Positions 28,150-35,277 of a stretch of 64,000 nucleotides of DNA are shown here, one piece after another (the stretch's first letter is position 1; each line of letters opens with the position of its first letter). The DNA is from WHSW01 sp963846565 (GTDB taxonomy: Bacteria > Actinomycetota > Thermoleophilia > Solirubrobacterales > 70-9). The translations under genes were made by a program, and so were the position numbers. The notes under the pieces are model-generated. The model was not told the DNA's origin. It saw only the letters and a list, made by a program, of their open reading frames with translations, and made no database searches. The DNA lies in assembly GCA_963846565.1 (NCBI GenBank), contig CAWJWL010000005.1, forward strand, positions 806,001 through 870,000, written 5' to 3'.

Positions 28150-28603
28150 GTGGCGCAGGCAATCCTCCTCAAGGACGTCGCCGACCTCGGCGCAGCGCGG
28201 CGACGCGGTCGACGTCTCGCCGGGCTATCTGCGCAACTACCTGCAGCCGCGAAAGCTCGCCCAGCCGGCGACCAAGGCTGCACTCGAGGACGCCCAGCGC
28301 CGCCGCGAGCAGGCCGAGCGCGCCGCCCGCGAGGCGGAGGAGCGCGCCGGCGAGACGGCGGCCCTGCTCGGCAAGACGGTCCTCACGATCCAGCATCGCG
28401 CGGGCGAGGACGGCAAGCTCTACGGATCGGTCACGAGCGCCGAGATCGCCGAGGCCCTCGCGCAGGCGCGCGGGCTCAAGGTCGACCGCAAGAAGATCCG
28501 CCTCGACGAGCCGATCCGCGAGATCGGCACCTACATGGTCGACGTCGAGATCGGCGGCGGCGTCACCGCATCGGTGAAGACGATCGTCGCCGAGGCGAAG
28601 TAG
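28150..28603 (+). CDS. rplI: Ribosomal protein L9, one frameshift
   Basis: Large-subunit protein, about 150 residues. A GTG start gives VAQAILLKDVADLG, then an extra base near 28193 shifts to the frame encoding RGDAVDVSPGYLRNYLQP, the conserved N-terminal rRNA-binding domain, a long helix rich in Arg/Glu/Ala, and the C-terminal domain with LYGSVTSAEIAEAL and EPIREIGTYMVDVEI. Ten bases after rpsR. The frame defect is almost certainly a sequencing error. Confidence 0.93.
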
Positions 28604-28685
28604 CGCCGCGGGCGCTGCCGTGCCCGCTCGTGCGGGTCTGGAGCCCCCGAGGTTTGGTGGCAGACCGCGGCCGGCGCCAGTGAGC

Positions 28686-29036
28686 ATGGACCTGACCCTT
28701 CTCCACCTCGACTCGCCGACGGAGACGCGGACCTTCGAGAAGGGGAAGTTCGAGACCTACGCGGTCGGGCCGATGACGCTCGGCCGGGCGACGTACGAGC
28801 CTGGCTGGGTGTGGTCCGAGCACGTCGGCAAGGCGAGCGGCGAGACCTCATGCCAGGTCGAGCACGTCGGCTTCGTGATCAGCGGCCGCGCCGCGGTGAA
28901 GATGGACGACGGCACCGAGCGCGTGATGGAACCCGGCGAGTTCTTCTACGTCCCGCCCGGCCACGACTCGTGGGTCGTGGGCGAGGAGCCCTACGTCTCC
29001 CTCCACATCCTCGGCAGCGAGGACTACGCCACGTAG
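28686..29036 (+). CDS. Cupin-domain protein
   Basis: A single beta-barrel protein of about 116 residues. Cupin motif 1 is seen around CQVEHVGFVISGRAAVKMDDG (only one His) and motif 2 as PGEFFYVPPGHDSWVV. Motif 1 has fewer metal ligands than usual, so the site may be altered. A GTG six bases upstream (28680) is an alternative start. It lies between rplI and dnaB but probably is not part of the ribosomal operon. Substrate unknown. Confidence 0.8.
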   Translation: MDLTLLHLDSPTETRTFEKGKFETYAVGPMTLGRATYEPGWVWSEHVGKASGETSCQVEHVGFVISGRAAVKMDDGTERVMEPGEFFYVPPGHDSWVVGEEPYVSLHILGSEDYAT

Positions 29037-29187
29037 GTCCCCGGACTGAGCGCCGGCCGCGGCCACGACTCCACGCAAAACCCGCGTTCACGACTCGCGC
29101 CGGAGAGGCCCCTGTGGTTTGCTCGAACGAGGGGATCCGAGGGGGCGATTTTCGCCGCCGCCCGGCCTCTGACAATTACTGAAGAGC

Positions 29188-30660
29188 ATGGCCATCGCCG
29201 AGACACAAGTCCCGCCGCAGAACCTCGAGGCAGAGGAGTCGGTGCTCGGCGCCCTGATGGTCTCCCAGGCCGCGTTCAACCCGGTGATGATCGACGTCAA
29301 GCTCGATCCGCAGGACTTCTACCGTGAGCGCCACCGCCTGATCTTCAAGGCGATCCGCACGCTCGACGAGCGCCACGAGCCGATCGACGCGCTCACCGTC
29401 TCCGAGCACCTGCGCCAGGTCGGCCAGCTCGAGGAGGCCGGGGGTGAGGACGCGGTATCGCACCTTGCGTCGACCGTCCCGGCCCCCGGCAACGCGGGCC
29501 ACTACGCGCGGATCGTGCAGAAGAACGCCCTCCTGCGCCGCCTGCTCGACGCCTCGCGGACGATCCAGCAGTCGGTGCACGGGCGCGAGGGCGAGCCGAA
29601 CGAGCTCGCAGAGCGCGCCGAGCGGCTCCTGTTCGAGGTCGCGCACGAGCAGCAGGCGGAGGACTTCCGCGTCCTCGGCGACATTCTCGAGGGCGAGCTC
29701 AAGCGCCTCGACGACCTCGCCTCGGGAAGGGAGACCACGGGTACGTCTTCCGGATTCATCGATCTCGACGCGATCACCGGCGGCTTTCAGCCCGGAAACC
29801 TGATCATCCTCGCCGCCCGCCCGGGCATGGGAAAGTCGGGACTGGTCGCCAACATCGCGGAGAACGTCGCGATCAAGGAGAAGCGCCCGGTGGCGTTCTT
29901 CTCGCTCGAGATGTCGGACATGGAGCTCGCCCAGCGGCTGATCGCGAAGCGCTCACGGGTGCCGAGCGACAAGCTGCGCAAGGGCAAGGTCGGCAAGCGC
30001 GACTGGGAGCGGGTGCTCAAGGTCTGCAACGAGATCGCCGAGGCGCGCCTCTGGATCGACGAGTCGTCCGATCTGAGCATGCTCGACCTGCGGGCGAAGG
30101 CGCGGCGTCTGCACGCGCAGGAGATCGCGAACGGCAACGGCGGGCTGGCGCTGATCATCATCGACTACATCCAGCTCATGCGCCCGGAGGACCAGCGGAT
30201 CAACCGCGTCGAGCAGGTCGGTCAGATGAGCCGCGGACTGAAGATCCTCGCGCGTGAGCTCAAGGTTCCGGTGATCGCGCTCTCGCAGCTCTCCCGCGCC
30301 CCGGAGCAGCGCACCGGCCGCGACAAGCGGCCGATCCTCTCCGACCTGCGCGAGTCCGGGAACCTCGAGCAGGATGCCGACCTCGTCGCCTTCATCTACC
30401 GCGAGGACTACTACCGGAACTTCGGCGACGACGAGGTCGACGAGGCCGAGCGCGAGGAGCTCAAGGGGATCGCGGAGCTGATCGTGCGCAAGAACCGCAA
30501 CGGACCGATCGACACCGTGAAGCTCGTCTTCCAGGAGCAGTTCGCCTCCTTCCTCAACCGCTCCCGGATCGACGGCGGCATCGCCACGCAGCCGGTTGGC
30601 GACAGCGTCCCGAGCGACGACGACGACACCGACCTCGTCGACTTCGCGGACGAGGCGTGA
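29188..30660 (+). CDS. dnaB: Replicative DNA helicase
   Basis: Hexameric helicase that unwinds DNA at the replication fork. The 490-residue protein has the N-terminal helical domain (PQNLEAEESVLGALM), a linker, and the RecA-like ATPase domain with Walker A ARPGMGKS (Lys216), FFSLEMSDMELAQR, Walker B IIIDYIQLM, the sensor region ALSQLSRAPEQR and the DNA-binding loop and arginine finger in LRESGNLEQDADLV. No intein is present. The stop overlaps the GTG of the DnaC-like gene. Confidence 0.97.
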   Translation: MAIAETQVPPQNLEAEESVLGALMVSQAAFNPVMIDVKLDPQDFYRERHRLIFKAIRTLDERHEPIDALTVSEHLRQVGQLEEAGGEDAVSHLASTVPAPGNAGHYARIVQKNALLRRLLDASRTIQQSVHGREGEPNELAERAERLLFEVAHEQQAEDFRVLGDILEGELKRLDDLASGRETTGTSSGFIDLDAITGGFQPGNLIILAARPGMGKSGLVANIAENVAIKEKRPVAFFSLEMSDMELAQRLIAKRSRVPSDKLRKGKVGKRDWERVLKVCNEIAEARLWIDESSDLSMLDLRAKARRLHAQEIANGNGGLALIIIDYIQLMRPEDQRINRVEQVGQMSRGLKILARELKVPVIALSQLSRAPEQRTGRDKRPILSDLRESGNLEQDADLVAFIYREDYYRNFGDDEVDEAEREELKGIAELIVRKNRNGPIDTVKLVFQEQFASFLNRSRIDGGIATQPVGDSVPSDDDDTDLVDFADEA

Positions 30661-31376
30661 ACGCCGAGGTCCAGCGACTCCAGCCGGGCTGCCCGCTCGG
30701 CGTCTGCGACGGCAGCGGGTGGATCGTCGAGGACGATGCGGCCCGTCCGTGCGACTGCCGTGAGCGGCGGATCCAGCAGGCGCGCACGCGTGGCGTCCGC
30801 TCGGTCCTCCCGACGAAGTATCAGGGCGTTTCCTACGACCGCCCGCCGATCGCCGACATGGCGCGCGATCCGCGCTCGCGCGCGGTGGTCGAGGCGGTCC
30901 GCGCGTACATCGACGAGCTCCCGGCGCGGCTCGCCGACGGCCGCGGCCTGTGGCTCACCGGCGACGTCGGGACCGGCAAGACGACGCTGGCGATGCTCGT
31001 CTCGAAGACGACCATCGAGGCCGGACACTCCGCGGCGATCTACTCGCTGCCGCGGCTGCTGGCGAGGATCAGGCGCACATACGACGGCGACGCCGGCGAG
31101 CTCTCCTACCTCGACTTCTTCAACCGACTCACCTCGGTCGACCTGCTCCACGTCGACGACCTCGGCGTGGAGAAGCGCAGCGACTGGGTGCTCGAGCAGC
31201 TCTACGCGATCGTCGACGAGCGCTACGTCACCAACCGGGCGATGATCGTCACCACGAACCTCGACATCGACGCGCTCGAGGAGCAGATCGGCCCCCGCAC
31301 CGTTTCCCGCCTGGTCGAGATCTGCGGCGACCCGCTGCCCCTGTTCGGCGAGGACCAGCGCTACAAGGTCGCGTAG
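30657..31376 (+). CDS. DnaC/IstB-like AAA+ ATPase, probable helicase loader
   Basis: A 239-residue AAA+ protein coupled to dnaB by a GTGA overlap. The N-terminus carries four cysteines (12, 17, 32, 34) that can bind zinc, as in phage-type helicase loaders. The ATPase domain has Walker A GDVGTGKT (102-109), Walker B LLHVDDLG, sensor I IVTTNLD and an Arg-rich box (RTVSRLVEICG). DnaC, DnaI and IstB share this architecture; no transposase lies beside it, so helicase loading is the better reading. Most actinobacteria use DciA instead, which makes this notable. Confidence 0.85.
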   Translation: MNAEVQRLQPGCPLGVCDGSGWIVEDDAARPCDCRERRIQQARTRGVRSVLPTKYQGVSYDRPPIADMARDPRSRAVVEAVRAYIDELPARLADGRGLWLTGDVGTGKTTLAMLVSKTTIEAGHSAAIYSLPRLLARIRRTYDGDAGELSYLDFFNRLTSVDLLHVDDLGVEKRSDWVLEQLYAIVDERYVTNRAMIVTTNLDIDALEEQIGPRTVSRLVEICGDPLPLFGEDQRYKVA

Positions 31377-31379
31377 CGG

Positions 31380-31772
31380 TTGAGCGAGGAGAACCTCGAG
31401 GCGGTCCGCGGTCTGTATCGGGCTCTCGCTCGCGGTGACTTCGCCGCCGCCGGCGAGCTGTTCGCCGACGAGATCCTCTTCGAGCCGATGTCCGACGGCC
31501 GCCAGGCGTTTGTGGGCCGGCGGGCAGTTGCGCAGCAGATGCGCGAGTTCCTCTCCCACTGGGACGACTTCCGGATCTCGGCGCAGGACTTTCGACCGGT
31601 CTGCGATTCGGTCGTGGTGACCGAGCGCCAGCGCGGACGGGGCAAGGCCAGCGGGGTCGAGACCGAGAGCACGTTCTACGCCGTGTGGACCTTCCGGGCG
31701 GGAAGGGTGATCCGGGTGCGGTGGGAGACGGACGAGGCCGCCGCCCTTGCGGTCGCCCGCGAGGGCGCCTAG
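31380..31772 (+). CDS. SnoaL-like/NTF2-fold protein
   Basis: A 130-residue protein with the cone-shaped NTF2-like fold pattern: an N-terminal helix (NLEAVRGLYRALARGDFAAA), a short DEILFEPM strand, then strands such as ESTFYAVWTFRAGRVIRVRW. Such proteins range from polyketide cyclases to enzymes of unknown substrate. The start is TTG at 31380, three bases after the DnaC-like stop, so it may belong to the dnaB transcript. Confidence 0.75.
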   Translation: MSEENLEAVRGLYRALARGDFAAAGELFADEILFEPMSDGRQAFVGRRAVAQQMREFLSHWDDFRISAQDFRPVCDSVVVTERQRGRGKASGVETESTFYAVWTFRAGRVIRVRWETDEAAALAVAREGA

Positions 31773-31803
31773 CGGCGCGGATCGATCGCCATACTTCGCC
31801 GCC

Positions 31804-33090
31804 GTGCCGGGCACAGTCATAGTTGGCACCCAGTGGGGTGATGAGGGCAAGGGCAAGATCGTCGATCTGCTCGCCGAGGACGCGGGCATGGTCGTCCGCT
31901 TCCAGGGCGGCAACAACGCCGGCCACACGATCGTCCGCGACGGCGAGGAGTTCAAGTTCCACCTGATCCCCTCCGGGATCCTCTATCCCGGGCGGACCTG
32001 CGTGATCGGCAACGGCGTCGTCGTCGACCCGTCGGTCCTGATCGAGGAGATCGACGGCCTGCGCCGGCGCGGGATCGACGCGGGCGGCCTGCGGGTCTCG
32101 GCGAACGCGCACCTGATCATGCCCTACCACGTGCTCCTCGACACCGCGGGGGAGGCGAAGCTCGGCAAGCTCGAGATCGGGACGACGAAGCGCGGTATCG
32201 GGCCCTGCTACGCGGACAAGTCGGCGCGGCTCGGGATCCGGGTCCAGGACCTGCTCGACGCGAAGATCCTGCGGAAGAAGATCGCCGCTGCGCTCGAGCC
32301 GAAGAAGCAGCTCCTACGGCCGTATGAGCGCGACCCGCGCATCGACCTGCACGCGATGACCGAGGAGTACCTGCGCTACGGGCACCGGCTCGAGCCGCAC
32401 ATCGCCGACACCTCGCGCCTCTGCTGGGAGGCGCTCGACGCCGGCGAGGAGGTGATCTTCGAAGGAGCGCAGGCGACCCTCCTCGACCTCGATCACGGCA
32501 CCTATCCCTTCGTCACCTCATCGAATCCGGTCGCGGGCTCCGCCTGCGTCGGCGCCGGCGTCGGGCCCACCGACATCGACAGCGTGTGGGGAATCTGCAA
32601 GGCGTACACAACCCGGGTTGGCGCCGGCCCGTTTCCGACTGAGCTCACCGACGAGGTCGGCGTCCACATGCGCGACAAGGGGCACGAGTTCGGGACGACG
32701 ACCGGCCGCGAGCGCCGTTGCGGCTGGCTCGACCTCGTCGCGCTCCGTTACGCGACGCGGCTCAACCGCCTGACGGCTCTCGCGATCACGAAGCTCGACG
32801 TGCTTGCCGGCCTCGATCCGCTGCGGATCGCGGTCCGCTACCGGGGCGAGGAGGGGGCGGTCTTCGACGAGTTCCCCTACCACCAGTCGATCCTGCACAC
32901 GGCCGAGCCGGAGTACATCGACATGCCCGGCTTCGGCGAGGACGTCACCGGCGCCCGCTCCGAGTCCGACCTGCCCCCCGAGGCGCGGGCCTACCTGGCC
33001 GCAATCTCCGAGATGGCCAACGTGCCGATCAGGCTCGTCGGCGTCGGTCCCGGCCGGGAGCAGGTCGTGACGATGGGCGACGCCGCCTGA
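31804..33090 (+). CDS. purA: Adenylosuccinate synthetase
   Basis: Joins IMP and aspartate with GTP hydrolysis to give adenylosuccinate, the first committed step to AMP. The N-terminal GTQWGDEGKGK (8-18) has catalytic Asp13, and NAGHTI holds His41. Other signatures are GNGVVVDP, TTKRGIGPCYADK, EGAQATLLDLDHGTYPFVTS, TRVGAGPFPTE and GRERRCGWLDLVALRYA. I start at the GTG at 31804, with a -10-like CATACT eight bases before it and no ribosome-binding site. 428 residues, intact. Confidence 0.96.
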   Translation: MPGTVIVGTQWGDEGKGKIVDLLAEDAGMVVRFQGGNNAGHTIVRDGEEFKFHLIPSGILYPGRTCVIGNGVVVDPSVLIEEIDGLRRRGIDAGGLRVSANAHLIMPYHVLLDTAGEAKLGKLEIGTTKRGIGPCYADKSARLGIRVQDLLDAKILRKKIAAALEPKKQLLRPYERDPRIDLHAMTEEYLRYGHRLEPHIADTSRLCWEALDAGEEVIFEGAQATLLDLDHGTYPFVTSSNPVAGSACVGAGVGPTDIDSVWGICKAYTTRVGAGPFPTELTDEVGVHMRDKGHEFGTTTGRERRCGWLDLVALRYATRLNRLTALAITKLDVLAGLDPLRIAVRYRGEEGAVFDEFPYHQSILHTAEPEYIDMPGFGEDVTGARSESDLPPEARAYLAAISEMANVPIRLVGVGPGREQVVTMGDAA

Positions 33091-33222
33091 TCAGTTCGAC
33101 GCTTCGCGCCTCCGCTCGAGGACGACCATCGCCGCGATGCCGGCGATCACCGTCAGCGGCGCCAGCGCGAAGCCGATCGTCGTCAGCCAGTGGCCGGCGT
33201 GGGCGAGCACGACGCCGCTCAT
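33091..33222 (-). CDS. 43-residue single-span membrane protein
   Basis: A very small gene whose ATG overlaps the stop of the large membrane protein upstream by ATGA, so it is translationally coupled. The protein MSGVVLAHAGHWLTTIGFAL continues through a hydrophobic Ala/Ile/Val-rich helix and ends with a charged LERRREASN tail, giving one membrane span with a His-containing N-terminus. Its stop immediately abuts the purA stop on the opposite strand. Probably a partner or accessory subunit of the upstream protein; no family recognised. Confidence 0.65.
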   Translation of the reverse strand: MSGVVLAHAGHWLTTIGFALAPLTVIAGIAAMVVLERRREASN

Positions 33223-35120
33223 GAGACGGCCCCCGCCTCAAGGTCCGGCGTCTCGACGCCTGACCCGGCCGCCCCCGGGGCCGAAGGCGAGGAGGCGGGC
33301 GGAACGTCTGTGTTCCGGGAGACGGGCGGAACGTTCGCACTGCGGCCTAGGCGAAGCAGGACCCACCCGAGCAGGCCGATGATCGACAGCACGATCAGGC
33401 CGACGATCGAGTAGGCGACCGTCGCCAGATACCCGGGGACGTCGTCCTTGAGCTCGCGCTGGAGGATCGTCGTCTCGTCGATGAACGGGCGGTCGAACGT
33501 GCCCTCCGGGGAGGAGACGCCCTCGGCCGGGATCACCTTGTCCTCCGGTAGATAGAGCGGCAGCCCGATCAGCGAGTCGTCGGCGTGGATGCGGACGAGC
33601 GTCTTCCAGCTCCCGTACAGGGGCAGTGGCTCGCTCGTCTCATAAACGCCGGGGGCGACCTGCTCGAGATGATCGAGGTGGAGCTTCTCGCCACCCTGCC
33701 ATCCGATCGCGGTCACCCAATTGGCATCATCGGCGATTGCGGGCGGGTCGATCGTGACCGTCGCCTGAGCGCTTCGCTCGGGGGCCGGGCTGACCTCGGT
33801 CAGGGTCACCTCGCCATTCGCGCCGGCGGGCTGGTCGCGAACGTTGAGGGCGACGACGAGCGCGATCGCCACCAGACCGATGGCGGCGGGCGCCAGCGCG
33901 GGGGCCCGGCTGGGCCGGCGACTCCCCTCGGCCGACGGCGAGCCGGCGGCGTTCAGGGCGGAGGCGAGGAAGGCGCCGATGAGGCCGGCGGAGATCGCGG
34001 TGATGAGGGTCGGCAGGATCATCGAAGAGATGGCGCTCTCCGGCCACGGGACGGGCATCCAGACATGCGACCAGGCGAACTCGGCGGCGAAGCCCACCGT
34101 CCCGATCAGGGCGCCGGCCGCGGCGCCGAAGGCATACGGACGCGCGGTGAGCAGCGCCGGTACCGCAAGCGCGAGCAGCTCCACGCACGCCGCCTCCGCC
34201 AGGTAGAGCGGGAAGTGGGGGACGGTCTCGCCGAAGCCTGGGCCGACGATCAGCGCCAGCCCGCCGCGAACGACGATGAAGAACAGCGCGGCCCCGAGCG
34301 CGGCCCCGGGCCCCGCCCAGAGGCGGGCGGCGACCAGCGCGACACCGGCCGCGAAGGCGAGCATGACCGGCTCGAGCACGAGGTTGAACTGCGGCACCCC
34401 GAAGTCGAACTCGGCCTGGAAGGTGGAGAGGCCGAGGAGGAGGCCGCCAAGGGCGAACACGCGCCTGCCCCGCGCGAGGCTTGCGCGCCAGCCGCGCGTC
34501 GGCTTCGAGTCGACCCGACCCTCGACGAGGAGGACGAGGATCCCGATCAGGGTGAGCCCGGCGCCGCCGATCAGCATCAGGTGCGTCGGACCCCAGAGCG
34601 TGACGTCCTGGCCGAAGATCCGGTGCCAGAGGTCGTCGAGCGGGAAGCCCAGCAGGGCGAACGCAGATGCAGCCATCATCGCGACGCCGCCGAGCGGGGC
34701 GTACCAGTCGGCCGAGATCCGCACCGCGCCGCGGCTGGGCTTGCCCTCGGGGAGGACGATTGCCAGGAAGCCGGCGGCGAAGATCCCGAAGAGGCCGATC
34801 AGGATCAGATAGTGCGCCGGGTTGGCGAGCGGGCCGGCGTCGCGCCCGTCGTCGATGTGAAGCGAGATGTCCCAGTACATCCCGAGCACGGCGATCAACA
34901 GGGAGCCGGTCGAGATGACGATGGGCAGCGCCGCCCACGGGGCCAGGGCCAGGTCCTTCGCGGCGAAGCCAGACAGCCGGCGGAGGATGTCCGTCCGACC
35001 GGCGCGGTGCATGTAGCCGAGCGCCAACAGGATCGCGGTCGCAATCAGGGCGCCGCCGGTGGCGATGATGACCTCGCCGATCTCGGCGCCGCCTGCGGGG
35101 GCGGATTCGCTCGGGGACAT
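33219..35120 (-). CDS. Large polytopic membrane protein of unknown function
   Basis: About 633 residues, not assigned. AGGAGGAAACC directly before the ATG at 35120 decides the start. The N-terminal two thirds hold about twelve hydrophobic spans with conserved-looking polar pairs (MYWDISLHIDDGRD, DLWHRIFGQDVTLWGPTHLM, QAEFDFGVPQFN, EFAWSHVWMP); several His residues lie near membrane ends, which may suggest metal or gas handling. A periplasmic domain of about 130 residues follows (LPLYGSWKTLVRIH) and then a last span. The final about 30 residues are encoded by a dispersed repeat. Coupled to the 43-residue gene. Confidence 0.75.
   Translation of the reverse strand: MSPSESAPAGGAEIGEVIIATGGALIATAILLALGYMHRAGRTDILRRLSGFAAKDLALAPWAALPIVISTGSLLIAVLGMYWDISLHIDDGRDAGPLANPAHYLILIGLFGIFAAGFLAIVLPEGKPSRGAVRISADWYAPLGGVAMMAASAFALLGFPLDDLWHRIFGQDVTLWGPTHLMLIGGAGLTLIGILVLLVEGRVDSKPTRGWRASLARGRRVFALGGLLLGLSTFQAEFDFGVPQFNLVLEPVMLAFAAGVALVAARLWAGPGAALGAALFFIVVRGGLALIVGPGFGETVPHFPLYLAEAACVELLALAVPALLTARPYAFGAAAGALIGTVGFAAEFAWSHVWMPVPWPESAISSMILPTLITAISAGLIGAFLASALNAAGSPSAEGSRRPSRAPALAPAAIGLVAIALVVALNVRDQPAGANGEVTLTEVSPAPERSAQATVTIDPPAIADDANWVTAIGWQGGEKLHLDHLEQVAPGVYETSEPLPLYGSWKTLVRIHADDSLIGLPLYLPEDKVIPAEGVSSPEGTFDRPFIDETTILQRELKDDVPGYLATVAYSIVGLIVLSIIGLLGWVLLRLGRSANVPPVSRNTDVPPASSPSAPGAAGSGVETPDLEAGAVS
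33259..33345 (+). repeat. Dispersed repeat copy inside the 3' end of a gene
   Basis: Plus-strand TGACCCGGCCG, a GAAGGCGAGGAGGCGGGCGGAACG half and a second GGAGACGGGCGGAACGTTCG half match the 13174-13447 array. The minus-strand gene at 33219-35120 is read through it, encoding the Pro/Ser/Gly-rich stretch ending GAAGSGVETPD. Confidence 0.8.
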
Positions 35121-35189
35121 GGTTTCCTCCTCGTCGGACTTCGTCGTTCGCCTACCCGCGCGGGTGGCGATCAATCACGACCCTATGTA

Positions 35190-35203
35190 ACACCAGACGG
35201 TGT
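35190..35203. promoter_or_regulatory. Inverted repeat ACACC-N4-GGTGT in a divergent promoter region
   Basis: Perfect 5+5 inverted repeat between the divergent membrane-protein and carboxylase genes, with an outer GTAAC/GTTAC pair partly flanking it. Same spacing as the site at 7522-7537. A repressor site is inferred. Confidence 0.4.
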
Positions 35204-35262
35204 CGAGGTTACGGTGACGGGGTCACACGCCGCCCAGCGGGCGCTACCGGGCCAGCGCCGAC

Positions 35263-35268
35263 TATCCT
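35263..35268 (+). promoter_or_regulatory. -10 box TATCCT, leaderless start of the carboxylase
   Basis: TATCCT ends nine bases before the ATG at 35278 and there is no ribosome-binding sequence, so the transcript is likely leaderless. Confidence 0.45.
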
Positions 35269-35277
35269 CCCGCGCCG

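Noticed and set aside
30657..31376. IstB of an insertion sequence
   Set aside because: No IstA-like transposase, terminal repeats or target duplication nearby, and the gene is fused by overlap to dnaB.
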